A stretch of DNA of 64,000 nt. It comes from DATAVB01 sp036267955 (GTDB taxonomy: Bacteria; Actinomycetota; Actinomycetes; Mycobacteriales; QHCD01). Shown one piece after another: positions 49,185 to 57,645 of this stretch. Position 1 is the stretch's first letter, and every line of letters begins with the position of its first letter. Both the position numbers and the translations under genes were made by a program. The notes under the pieces are model-generated. The model was not told where the DNA came from. It saw nothing but the letters and a program-made list of their open reading frames with translations, and did no database searches. The stretch lies in NCBI GenBank assembly GCA_036267955.1, contig DATAVB010000046.1:82564-146563 (forward strand), written 5' to 3'.

Positions 49185-51134
49185 ATGAATGCGATGAATC
49201 GACGGGACGTCCTGAAGTACGGCGCGGTCACGGTCGCCACGACGGCGACAGCGACGGGTTGTGGCTTCTTCTCCACCAATGCCAGCTCACACAAGAGTTC
49301 GGCGGCGACCAAGGGCTACAAGGGGAAAGAAGCCCCGATGCTGGCCGCCCGGGTGAAGGCGGGCAAGCTGCCGGCGCTGAAGGATCGGCTGCCGGCGAAG
49401 CCGGCGGTGCTGAAGCCCCTCGACAGCGCGGGAGTCTTCGGCGGCACCATGCACCGGACGATTGTCAGCGCTGACACGCGCACCACGCCGACCATTACCC
49501 ACGGCCTGCTGGAATGGGACCCGGTCAACGTGACGCCGGTCGCGGGTCTGGCCGAGTCGTGGGAGATCACCGACGGCGGCAAGACCGCCACCTTCCACCT
49601 GCGCAAGGGCCTGCGCTGGTCGGACGGGCATCCCTTCACCACCGCCGACCTGATGTTCGTGTGGAAGTCGATCATGAACAACGCGACCCTCAGCCCGGTC
49701 GCGCCGACCTGGATCACCACCGACGGAAAGCCGCCGGTGATCACGAAGGTCGACGATCTCACGCTGCGGATGGAATTCGCCGGCACGATGGCACTGCTGC
49801 TCGAACTGCTCGCCTTCCACGGCGCCGATCTCATCGCGCCGGAGCACTATCTCAAGCAGTTCCACCCGGACTATGTCAGCAAGACCAAGCTGAATGCGGT
49901 CGCGAAGAAAGCCGGTTTCGGCACCTGGGACAAGTACTTCGTCGCCAAGGAAGACTTTTTCGGCAACCCCGAGCGTCCGGTGATGGACCCGTGGTTGGTG
50001 ACCAAGCCGCTGACCCCCAACACGACGCAGGCCGCCATGGAGCGGAACCCGTACTACTGGAAGACCGACCCCGACGGTCGCCAGCTGCCGTATATCGACA
50101 AGGTGACCTTCGACGTGCTGGACGCCGAGGCCACGGCGCTGCGTGCGGCGAGCGGTCAGGTCGACCTGCAGACCACCAACATCTCGTTCAAGGACGTGCC
50201 GCTCATGGCACGGAATGCGAAAAGCAAGGGTTACTTCGTACGGCACTGGCAATCTGACGCGCCCTGGATCGCCATGTACATGAACCAGTACGCCAAGGAC
50301 CCGGTGCAGCGCAAACTCCTGCAGAACAAGGACTTCCGGGCCGCGCTGTCCCAGGCGATCAACCGCAAGGAAATGAACACCGCGCTCTACGGCGGGCAGG
50401 GCGGTTACGTACAGCCCTGCGGTATTCCGCAGGACCCGTATTACGTGAAGGGCTCCGGCAAGACCTTCATCGACTACGACGTCGACAAGGCCAACAAACT
50501 GCTCGACGGCATCGGCCTGGACAAGCGAGACGGCTCCGGGAACCGGTTGCGCTCGGACGGCAAGACGCTCCAATTGCTGATCCAGACGTTCGACTACGAG
50601 ACCGGCGTCGCCGCGGTCGACGCCTACGAATACGTGGTGCGTTACTGGCAGAAGATCGGCGTGAAGGCTTCGGTCAAGAAGATCGACCAGACGCTCTGGC
50701 TCAGCCGGGTCGCCACCGGCGATGTCGATATCGCCGGCTACACGGTGGCCGGGTTCCTCTGGGACGTCGACCCCGAGTGGTACGTGCCAGTCGCGACCAA
50801 CTCCTACTGGGCGCCGCTTTACGGACAGTGGTATTCGACCAACGGGAAACAGGGCCAGGCGCCGCCGCCGGAGATCCACCAGCTCATGCAGTGGTACGAC
50901 CAGATGAAGGTCGAGACCGACCAGAACAAGCGCACCGCGCTGGGTCAGCAGATCCTCAAGGCGCACGACGAGAATGTCTGGATGATCGGCACCGTGACCG
51001 AGCCGTTCACCCCGTTGATCGTGAATGCGGACCTGCACAATGTGCGGGAAACCGCGGTGGAGAGCTACCGGCTCGGGCATGAGCAGTCGACCCTGCTGGA
51101 GCAGGTTTATTACGCGCACCCAGATCAGCACTAG
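49185..51134 (+). CDS. Tat lipoprotein, family 5 extracellular solute-binding protein
   Basis: Peptide/oligosaccharide-type ABC binding protein of 649 residues. NRRDVLKYG (5-13) is a twin-arginine motif and TATATGC supplies a lipobox with Cys26, so it should be folded in the cytoplasm, exported and lipid-anchored. The SBP_bac_5 domain runs from about 95 to 610 (GLAESWEITDGGKTATFHLRKGLRWSDG; ALSQAINRKEM). ATG at 49185 follows GGGAGGG. The D-aminopeptidase gene starts on the next base after its stop. No permease or ATPase genes are adjacent, so its transporter must be encoded elsewhere. Confidence 0.9.
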   Translation: MNAMNRRDVLKYGAVTVATTATATGCGFFSTNASSHKSSAATKGYKGKEAPMLAARVKAGKLPALKDRLPAKPAVLKPLDSAGVFGGTMHRTIVSADTRTTPTITHGLLEWDPVNVTPVAGLAESWEITDGGKTATFHLRKGLRWSDGHPFTTADLMFVWKSIMNNATLSPVAPTWITTDGKPPVITKVDDLTLRMEFAGTMALLLELLAFHGADLIAPEHYLKQFHPDYVSKTKLNAVAKKAGFGTWDKYFVAKEDFFGNPERPVMDPWLVTKPLTPNTTQAAMERNPYYWKTDPDGRQLPYIDKVTFDVLDAEATALRAASGQVDLQTTNISFKDVPLMARNAKSKGYFVRHWQSDAPWIAMYMNQYAKDPVQRKLLQNKDFRAALSQAINRKEMNTALYGGQGGYVQPCGIPQDPYYVKGSGKTFIDYDVDKANKLLDGIGLDKRDGSGNRLRSDGKTLQLLIQTFDYETGVAAVDAYEYVVRYWQKIGVKASVKKIDQTLWLSRVATGDVDIAGYTVAGFLWDVDPEWYVPVATNSYWAPLYGQWYSTNGKQGQAPPPEIHQLMQWYDQMKVETDQNKRTALGQQILKAHDENVWMIGTVTEPFTPLIVNADLHNVRETAVESYRLGHEQSTLLEQVYYAHPDQH

Positions 51135-51932
51135 ATGAAGAGCGCCTTTGTCATCACCGATCTGGAGGGCACGGCCGGGGTCACCTCATTCACCGAGGAG
51201 GCCTACGCCGACGCGAAATACCTGGACCGGGCCCGCCGGTTGGCGACCGCGGAACTGAATGCCGCCGTCGAGGGTCTGCTGGCGGTGGGCGTGGCGGACA
51301 TCCTGGTCTGGGACGGACACGGCGCCGGCGGGCTCTGGTATGAGGACCTGCACCCGGCCGTCAGACTGATCCACGGCCGTCCCTCGCCGCCGATCTCGGT
51401 GATCGCCGGTGTCGTGGACGGATACGAGGCCGGGATCATCATCGGTCAGCACGCGATGGCCGGCGTCGCGAGCAGCAACATGAACCACACCCAGAGCAGC
51501 ACGCACATCGACCACATCACGCTGAACGGGCAGCGGATCGGGGAGATCGCCCAGTCCGCGCTGTTCTGGGGTGCGGCCGGGATGCCGTTCGTCTTCCTCA
51601 GCGGGGAGCAGGCCGCCTGCGACGAGGCGGTCCGGCTCATCCCGGGAATCGGCACGGCGGCGGTGAAGCAGGGGCTGGGGCGCGGTTCGGCGATCTCGGT
51701 GTCCGCCAGCGAGGCACGGAACCGGATCACAGCAGGCATCTCGCGGGCCGCGGAACATCACCGCGCCCATCCGATCCCGCCCACCGTGTGGGATGCGCCT
51801 TACGTCCTGGAGAAGCGGTTCTTCCATACCGACGCGGCCGACGCCTCGGCCGCCGCTCCGGGCGCGGAACGGGTCGACGGTCAGACCGTGCGTTTCCACG
51901 GTGACGACATCCGCTCGGTCATCTACCGCTGA
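51135..51932 (+). CDS. M55-family D-aminopeptidase (DppA-like)
   Basis: Zinc peptidase of 265 residues that removes N-terminal D-amino acids from short peptides. Asp9 and Glu11 (ITDLEG), DGHGAGG, GQHAMAG, NHTQSS and FLSGEQAACDEA match the metal- and substrate-binding blocks of B. subtilis DppA. There is no signal peptide, so it works on imported peptides. It begins directly after the binding-protein stop codon, implying co-transcription and a shared role, perhaps in use of D-amino-acid peptides from cell walls (inference). Confidence 0.9.
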   Translation: MKSAFVITDLEGTAGVTSFTEEAYADAKYLDRARRLATAELNAAVEGLLAVGVADILVWDGHGAGGLWYEDLHPAVRLIHGRPSPPISVIAGVVDGYEAGIIIGQHAMAGVASSNMNHTQSSTHIDHITLNGQRIGEIAQSALFWGAAGMPFVFLSGEQAACDEAVRLIPGIGTAAVKQGLGRGSAISVSASEARNRITAGISRAAEHHRAHPIPPTVWDAPYVLEKRFFHTDAADASAAAPGAERVDGQTVRFHGDDIRSVIYR

Positions 51933-52021
51933 CGTCCGCCGCGCCACAAACCGAGCCCGCGTCCGCGTCCCATCCGCCTGCCGGTATGCTGGTGCGTCAG
52001 TAAAGGACGAGCCAGCACCCG

Positions 52022-52104
52022 GCCGGGATGGTGGAACGGCATACACGGAGGCCTCAAAAGTCTCTGCTCGCAAGGGCATGCGGGTTCGAATCCCGCTCCC
52101 GGCA
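52022..52104 (+). tRNA. tRNA-Leu (anticodon CAA)
   Basis: Cloverleaf folds fully. Acceptor GCCGGGA (52022-52028) pairs with TCCCGGC (52097-52103), discriminator A at 52104. The anticodon stem GAGGC/GTCTC encloses the loop CTCAAAA, giving anticodon CAA for UUG. A long variable arm (class II) and T-arm GCGGG-TTCGAAT-CCCGC confirm leucine. CCA is not encoded. A broken gene follows within 15 nt. Confidence 0.96.
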
Positions 52105-52114
52105 CTCTTACAGA

Positions 52115-52652
52115 ATTGTCATACCCGCCGGCAATGATCGGCACCTGCACTCGAGAAAGCTCTATGCGGAAGCGGTACGGCTGCGCGATTGCGGTGTGCC
52201 GTTCGCGGATATCTGGCGCCGGCTCGACCTGCCCAAAGGCACCGTAGCCCATTGGTGAGCCTGGTCCCGAAAACGGCTGCGTTGCCGTACAGAGCTACTC
52301 CATGCATTGGCCCTGTCTGTTGCCGCAACACGGGCCCGGGATGAAACACACCCGCCCGATCGTGCTGGAGCCGTGGCAGCAGGAGATCGTCGACGCGCAT
52401 CCGCGGCCACTGCTGCGCGGGCTCATCCACTCCGACGGCTGCAGGGCGATCAACCGGGTGACGGTCCGCGGCCGCGAGTACGCGTATCCGCGTTACCTGT
52501 TCGCCAACGAGTCGGGCGATATCCTGCGGATCTGCGGTGACGCGCTCGACCGGATCGGCGCCGACTGGCGCCACAACCGGCGCAACAGTGTGTCCGTGGC
52601 CCGGGGGAGGAGTGTGGCGCTGTCGGACGCGTTCATCGGCCCGAAGACATGA
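52115..52652 (+). pseudogene. Degenerate HTH / homing-endonuclease-like protein gene
   Basis: Two pieces of one protein in different frames. The first (to the TGA at 52256-52258) reads KLYAEAVRLRDCGVPFADIWRRLDLPKGTVAHW, an N-terminal helix-turn-helix. The second, from about 52257 to the TGA at 52652, reads CVAVQSYS, LLPQHGPG, IVLEPWQQEIV, LLRGLIHSDG, and a C-terminal VALSDAFIGPK. These are parts of an actinobacterial HTH protein family with a LAGLIDADG-like core; the middle (LGLYLGDG-type) segment is absent. A deletion with frameshift at about 52255 explains the structure. No good start codon exists for the first piece. Confidence 0.72.
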
Positions 52653-52746
52653 TCGACCGCCGGTCATCGGACCGTGACAACCGGCCCGGTAGGCTGTCCC
52701 TCGCTACAGAACCTGTCAGAGCCGACATAGTCGAAATGGGGTCGCC

Positions 52747-53340
52747 GTGACCGACGTGCCCACCTCGCGCAGCGTGGTCATCGCCGAGGACGAGGCGTTG
52801 ATCCGGCTCGATCTCAAGGAGATGCTCGAGGAGCAGGGTTATACCGTCGTCGGGGAGGCCGGTGACGGTGAGCGCGCCGTCGAGCTCGCCAAGGAGCTCC
52901 GGCCGGATCTGGTCATCCTCGACATCAAGATGCCGAAGCTCGACGGCCTGGCCGCGGCGGAGCAGATCGCCGGCGCCCGGATCGCCCCGGTCGTGATCCT
53001 GACCGCCTTCAGCCAGCGCGAGCTGGTCGAGCGGGCCAGCGAGGCCGGCGCCATGGCGTACGTGGTCAAGCCGTTCGGCGCCAAGGACCTGCTGCCCACG
53101 ATCGAGATGGCCGTCTCGCGGTACTCAGAGATCTCGGCGCTGGAGAAGGAGGTCGGCGATCTCACCGAGCGGCTCGAGGCGCGCAAGGTGATCGACCGGG
53201 CCAAGGGTGTGCTGATGACCGAGCACTCGATGACCGAGCCGGACGCCTTCCGCTGGATCCAGCGCACCGCGATGGACCGCCGCACCACGATGCGCGCCGT
53301 CGCCGACGCGGTGATCGCGGTCGGCACCGATATCCCCTAA
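52747..53340 (+). CDS. pdtaR: ANTAR-domain response regulator (PdtaR-type)
   Basis: Response regulator of 197 residues. The receiver domain (about 8-125) has VVIAEDEALIRLDL, phospho-acceptor Asp59 in VILDIKMP, and VVKPF. A coiled linker (about 128-145) leads to the ANTAR RNA-binding domain (about 142-190; AKGVLMTEHSMTEPDAFRWIQRTAMDRRTTMR). It matches M. tuberculosis Rv1626, which with the kinase PdtaS controls transcription antitermination. The cognate kinase is not in this window. GTG start at 52747. Confidence 0.93.
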   Translation: MTDVPTSRSVVIAEDEALIRLDLKEMLEEQGYTVVGEAGDGERAVELAKELRPDLVILDIKMPKLDGLAAAEQIAGARIAPVVILTAFSQRELVERASEAGAMAYVVKPFGAKDLLPTIEMAVSRYSEISALEKEVGDLTERLEARKVIDRAKGVLMTEHSMTEPDAFRWIQRTAMDRRTTMRAVADAVIAVGTDIP

Positions 53341-53419
53341 CCATCCACTCGTCATCCGCCAGTCTTCCCGTGGACCCGCGGTTACGCCTTGCAGCATGGT
53401 GTTACGAATGTGTGACTCA

Positions 53420-53448
53420 TTGACCGCTCGTAACGTGAGTGGTCTAGT
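53420..53448 (+). promoter_or_regulatory. Probable promoter of the liv operon
   Basis: TTGACC (53420-53425) and TCTAGT (53443-53448) are 17 nt apart, a good housekeeping-type promoter. An inverted repeat GTTACGA / TCGTAAC (53401-53407 and 53427-53433) straddles the -35 element and could bind a regulator. Confidence 0.5.
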
Positions 53449-53541
53449 GTTCCGCCATTCGAGTGACCGATCCTGCGGCCGCTCGGACCCGTTGTGGATT
53501 CGCAGTCCGGCAGGTTGCCGGCTGAAACGGAAGGCTCGAAC

Positions 53542-54726
53542 GTGACCAGACAGGTCTTGCGCTACTCCGGAGTGATCGCGGCGGCCGCGGCCGTGGTCGT
53601 CGCCGCCGGGGCATGCGGCAGTAGCAAGAGCGGCGGCAGCGGTGGCGGGGGCAGCGGCTCGGTCACGCTCGGGTTCATGGGCGCCCAGACGGGTCCGAAC
53701 GCGCAGCTTGGCATCAACATCTCCGATGGGGCCCAGCTCGCCGTCGCGCAGCACAACGCGAAGAAGGGTGTTGCGCAGGTCAAGTTGAAGATCTACGACA
53801 CCCAGGGTGACCCGACCCAGGCGTCCTCGCAGGCCAAAAAGGTCGTGCAGGACAAGGACGCCGGCGTCATCGGCCCGGCGTTCTCGGGCGAGTCCAAGAC
53901 GGCGCTGCCGATCCTGGAAGCGGCCAAGATCCCGAACATCTCGGCATCAGCCACAGCGGTGGCGCTGGCGCAGAACGGCTACAAGTACTGGCACCGCGTG
54001 CTGGCCAACGACAACGTGCAGGGGCCGGGTGCGGCCGACTTCCTGGTCAAGACCATCGGCGCCAAGAAGATCGCCGTCATCGATGACCAGAGCGAGTACG
54101 GCCTGGGCCTCGGCCAGGCGGTGCGTAAGCAGATCAAGGCCGACGGGGCCACCGACGTCAAGGACGACACGATCGACCCGAATGGCTCGGACTACTCCAG
54201 CACGGTCAACACCGTGAAGGCGGCCAAGCCGGACGCGGTCTACTTCGGCGGTTACTACTCGGCGGCCGCCAAGCTGGTCAAGCAGCTGCGCGACGCCGGC
54301 GTGACCGGCACCTTCATGTCCGGCGATGGAACGCTGGACCAGAAGTTCCCGGACGGCGCTGGCCCGGCCGCCAACGGTTCGGTCCTGACCTGCACCTGCA
54401 GCTCCGTGATCGGCTCGACCGACCCCGCCGTGATGGCGTTCGAGAAGGCGTACAAGGCGAAGTACAAGACCGAGCCGGCCACCTACTCAAGCGAGGGATT
54501 TGACGCGGCCAACGCGTTCCTGATGGCGATCGACGCGGGCAAGAAGACGCCGGACGCGATCAACAGCTACCTGTCGACGATCAACTTCCAGGGCGTCTCG
54601 AAGAAGATCCAGTTCGCCAAGTCCGGTGAACTGCAGGCCGGCGCGATCTTCGTCAGCGAGGTCGTCAAGGGCAAGCTCAAGTACCTGGGCGACATCTCGA
54701 CCGCCAAGCCGGTGCCGAGCAGCTGA
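53542..54726 (+). CDS. livK: Branched-chain amino-acid ABC transporter, binding lipoprotein
   Basis: Periplasmic-binding-type lipoprotein of 394 residues. A hydrophobic signal ends in AAGAC, with the lipidated Cys25, followed by a Gly/Ser linker. The type I fold has GFMGAQTGPNAQLG, GVIGPAFSGE, AVIDDQSEYGLGL and VYFGGYYSAAAKL. GTG at 53542 has GGAAGG upstream; longer starts would add a polar extension before the signal peptide. First gene of livKHMGF. Ligand (Leu/Ile/Val or other amino acid/amide) is inferred. Confidence 0.93.
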   Translation: MTRQVLRYSGVIAAAAAVVVAAGACGSSKSGGSGGGGSGSVTLGFMGAQTGPNAQLGINISDGAQLAVAQHNAKKGVAQVKLKIYDTQGDPTQASSQAKKVVQDKDAGVIGPAFSGESKTALPILEAAKIPNISASATAVALAQNGYKYWHRVLANDNVQGPGAADFLVKTIGAKKIAVIDDQSEYGLGLGQAVRKQIKADGATDVKDDTIDPNGSDYSSTVNTVKAAKPDAVYFGGYYSAAAKLVKQLRDAGVTGTFMSGDGTLDQKFPDGAGPAANGSVLTCTCSSVIGSTDPAVMAFEKAYKAKYKTEPATYSSEGFDAANAFLMAIDAGKKTPDAINSYLSTINFQGVSKKIQFAKSGELQAGAIFVSEVVKGKLKYLGDISTAKPVPSS

Positions 54727-54753
54727 GGCCGTCGCAGCAACCAACCGTGTCCC

Positions 54754-54790
54754 GGTCTGCGGCGCCCAAACCTGAGCGGCGCCGCAGACC
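54754..54790 (+). terminator. Strong hairpin between livK and livH
   Basis: GGTCTGCGGCGCC (54754-54766) pairs perfectly with 54778-54790 around an 11-nt loop, with further C/G pairing outside. No T-run follows. As the only large gap in an otherwise overlapping operon, it probably limits read-through or protects the livK message, giving more binding protein than membrane subunits. Confidence 0.6.
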
Positions 54791-54815
54791 CGGGCCTTCC
54801 TGACAGGCGGAAACG

Positions 54816-55751
54816 TTGCACGCGTTCATCACACAGTTCTGGCCGTCCACGATCGACGGCCTGACGCTGGGGTCGATCTACGCCCTGATGGCGTTGGGGT
54901 ACACGCTTGTCTACGGCGTGCTCCGGCTGATCAACTTCGCGCACTCCGAGATGTTCATGATCGGCACCTTCGCCAGCCTGTTCACCCTGCACGCGCTCGG
55001 CGTGAAGAACGCCGAGTCCGGTTTCGCGCTGGTCGGCGTACTGCTGGTCTGCGTGCTCGCCGCGACGGCCGCGTCGGGCGCCTCTGCGGTGCTGCTGGAA
55101 CGGATCGCCTACCGGCCGCTGCGAAAACACGGTGCGTCCCGATTGGCGGCGTTGATCTCCGCTATCGGCGCGTCGTTCTTCCTGCAAGAGGTGTTCGCGT
55201 TGCGGTACGGCCGCGACCAGTTGGGCTTCCCGCGGGTCATGAGCAAGCGGGTCCTGTTCCACATCGGCAGTGGTGAGGTCCGGGCAGACAAGCTGCTGGT
55301 GGTGATCGCGGCGCTGGTCATGATGGTGCTGCTGGACCGGTTCGTGAACGGCAGCCGGCTCGGCCGCGGCATCCGGGCAACCGCGCAGGACCCGGACACC
55401 GCGGTGCTGATGGGCGTCAATATCGACCGGATCGTGATGGTGACCTTCCTGGTCGGCGGGGTGATGGCCGGCGTCGCCGCGGTGCTGTACGGCACGTTCT
55501 TCGAGCTCACCCAGTACAACGTCGGGTTCCTGCTGGGGATCAAGGCATTCACTGCCGCGGTACTCGGTGGGATCGGCAACATTCGTGGCGCCCTGGTGGG
55601 TGGTCTCGCCCTGGGGCTCATCGAGAACTATGGCGCCAGCATCTTCGGCGCCCAGTGGAAGGACGTCATCGCGTTCACCGTGCTGGTGCTCGTACTGCTG
55701 GTCCGACCGACCGGCCTTCTCGGTGAGACCCTCACCCGGGCCCGCGCATGA
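54816..55751 (+). CDS. livH: Branched-chain amino-acid ABC transporter, permease LivH
   Basis: Inner membrane permease of 311 residues with about eight hydrophobic segments. GLTLGSIYALMALGYTLVYGVLRLINFAHSEMFMIG and the EAA-like loop RLGRGIRATAQDPDTAVLMGVNIDRI are diagnostic. TTG start at 54816 with an AGGCGG ribosome site. It ends overlapping livM by four bases. Confidence 0.95.
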   Translation: MHAFITQFWPSTIDGLTLGSIYALMALGYTLVYGVLRLINFAHSEMFMIGTFASLFTLHALGVKNAESGFALVGVLLVCVLAATAASGASAVLLERIAYRPLRKHGASRLAALISAIGASFFLQEVFALRYGRDQLGFPRVMSKRVLFHIGSGEVRADKLLVVIAALVMMVLLDRFVNGSRLGRGIRATAQDPDTAVLMGVNIDRIVMVTFLVGGVMAGVAAVLYGTFFELTQYNVGFLLGIKAFTAAVLGGIGNIRGALVGGLALGLIENYGASIFGAQWKDVIAFTVLVLVLLVRPTGLLGETLTRARA

Positions 55752-56872
55752 ACATCGTCAGCCGGTGGCTCAGCAAGCACAAACCGCCGGACCTGCTCGG
55801 TCCGCTCGCGAACTGGTGGTCCGGCGCGCCGCGGCTGGTGCGCCTGGCGGTCTACGCGCTGCTGATCGTGGGCGCGTTCGTCCTGCCGTCGCAGTCGATC
55901 GGCTCGTTCATGACCCCGCAGAGCGACTGGTCGGCGGTGTTGTTCTATCCGATCGGTGTCTATGTGCTGCTTGCCATTGGGCTGAACGTGGTGGTCGGGC
56001 AGGCCGGTCTGCTCGACCTCGGTTATGTTGCGTTCTTCGCCATCGGCGGTTACGCGATGGGCCTTTTCGGCATCAAGTCGCACTGGAATTTCTGGGTCAT
56101 TCTGCCGGTGGCCGTCATCTGCTCGGCCGCCGCGGGCGTCATTCTCGGTGCGCCGACGCTGCGGTTGCGGGGTGACTATCTCGCCATCGTCACCCTCGGA
56201 TTCGGCGAGATCATCCGGGAGACGGCCAACAACCTGTCCTTCACCGGCGGACCGCGCGGACTCTCGCCGATCCCGTTCCCCAAGAGCATCGGCAGCACCT
56301 GGTTCACCCAGTACGGAATCATCGACACCAGGCCGTTCTACTACCTGGTCGTCATCCTGATCGTGATCGTCATCATTTTCGTGAAACGGCTGGAGCGCAG
56401 CCGGGTCGGGCGGGCCTGGTCGGCCATCCGGGAGGACGAGGATGCGGCCGAGGCGATGGGTGTGCCGACGTTCCGCTACAAGCTCTGGGCGTTCGCGATC
56501 GGTGCCTCGATCGGCGGCGCGGCCGGCGTTCTGTTCGCCTCGCAGCAGATTTCGATCACACCGGACAACTTCCCATTCCTGCTCTCCACGTACATTTTGT
56601 GCGCGGTCGTACTGGGCGGTTCCGGAAACCTTCCGGGCGTGATTCTCGGTGCATTTCTGGTCGCCTGGCTGCCCGAGCGGTTCCGCGCCTTCGCCGATTA
56701 CCGGGTGCTGGTCTTCGGTGGCGCGCTGGTGCTGATGATGATCGTTCGACCCGAGGGCATTCTTCCGTCCCGGCGAAGACGGGCCGAATTGGCTGAGGGC
56801 ACCGGGGGAATGGGTAGTCTCGGCGGAGAGGTCGGCGCCGCTGAGGCCCAGAGCGTCGACGTGGAGGTCTGA
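55748..56872 (+). CDS. livM: Branched-chain amino-acid ABC transporter, permease LivM
   Basis: Second permease, 374 residues. The N-terminal 60 residues are cytoplasmic or peripheral, followed by about eight membrane segments. LNVVVGQAGLLDLGYVAFFAIGGYAMG, TLRLRGDYLAIVTLGFGEIIRE and the EAA loop RVGRAWSAIREDEDAAEAMGV match the family. ATG at 55748 overlaps livH. Ends on an overlapping TGATG with livG. Confidence 0.95.
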   Translation: MNIVSRWLSKHKPPDLLGPLANWWSGAPRLVRLAVYALLIVGAFVLPSQSIGSFMTPQSDWSAVLFYPIGVYVLLAIGLNVVVGQAGLLDLGYVAFFAIGGYAMGLFGIKSHWNFWVILPVAVICSAAAGVILGAPTLRLRGDYLAIVTLGFGEIIRETANNLSFTGGPRGLSPIPFPKSIGSTWFTQYGIIDTRPFYYLVVILIVIVIIFVKRLERSRVGRAWSAIREDEDAAEAMGVPTFRYKLWAFAIGASIGGAAGVLFASQQISITPDNFPFLLSTYILCAVVLGGSGNLPGVILGAFLVAWLPERFRAFADYRVLVFGGALVLMMIVRPEGILPSRRRRAELAEGTGGMGSLGGEVGAAEAQSVDVEV

Positions 56873-57645
56873 TGGCGGCCCTGCTTGAGCTGCGTTCGGT
56901 GACCCAGCGCTTCGGCGGCGTGGTCGCCCTGACCGACCTCGACCTGTCCATCGAGGAAGGCTCGATTTTCGCGCTGATCGGGCCCAACGGCGCCGGCAAG
57001 ACGACCGTGTTCAACCTGATCACCGGCGTTTATCACCCGACGTCCGGATCGTTGTGGTTCGCCGGAAACCAGATTTCCGGAAAGCGCCCGCATCAGGTGA
57101 CCAGGTCGGGCATCGCCCGTACCTTCCAGAACATCCGGCTTTTCGACAACATGACGGCCGCGGAGAACATTCTGGTCGGAGCCGACGCCAGGCACGAGTC
57201 GAGTGTCGTGGGCGCGGCGTTGGGGCTGCGTCGGCAGCGCCGCGAGGAAAAGGCCGGAAAGCAGCGGGCCCGCGACCTGCTGGATTTCTGCGAGCTGCCC
57301 GATCTCTCCGACGAGCCGGCGAAAGCCTTGTCCTACGGCGATCAGCGCAAACTGGAAATCGCCCGGGCATTGGCCACCGACCCGAAATTGCTGCTGCTGG
57401 ACGAGCCGGCCGCCGGAATGAACCCGGCCGAGAAGGTTCGCCTGCTGGACCTGATCAAACGGACCCGGGATGCCGGTGTCACCGTATTTCTGATCGAGCA
57501 CGACATGAGCATGGTCATGCAGGTGAGCGACTATGTCGCCGTGCTCGATTTCGGTCAGAAGATCGCCGACGGCGAACCTGCTGCGGTACAACGGGATCCG
57601 AAGGTCATCGAGGCTTATCTGGGGGCACCTGCCGATGCTTCTTGA
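56872..57645 (+). CDS. livG: Branched-chain amino-acid ABC transporter, ATPase LivG
   Basis: ATP-binding subunit of 257 residues. Walker A GPNGAGKTT, the LivG-specific GIARTFQNIRLFDNMTAAENILVG, signature ALSYGDQRKLEIARAL (SYGDQ in place of SGGQ, normal for LivG), Walker B LLLLDEPAAGMNP and EHDM switch. ATG at 56872. It overlaps livF by 11 nt. Confidence 0.96.
   Translation: MAALLELRSVTQRFGGVVALTDLDLSIEEGSIFALIGPNGAGKTTVFNLITGVYHPTSGSLWFAGNQISGKRPHQVTRSGIARTFQNIRLFDNMTAAENILVGADARHESSVVGAALGLRRQRREEKAGKQRARDLLDFCELPDLSDEPAKALSYGDQRKLEIARALATDPKLLLLDEPAAGMNPAEKVRLLDLIKRTRDAGVTVFLIEHDMSMVMQVSDYVAVLDFGQKIADGEPAAVQRDPKVIEAYLGAPADAS

Noticed and set aside
49185..51932. Complete dipeptide ABC operon
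   Set aside because: Only the binding protein and peptidase are present; no permease or ATPase frames occur before the tRNA.
52302..52652. A stand-alone 116-residue protein starting at ATG 52302
   Set aside because: Family resemblance continues upstream of that ATG, so this is the C-terminal half of a broken gene, not an independent start.
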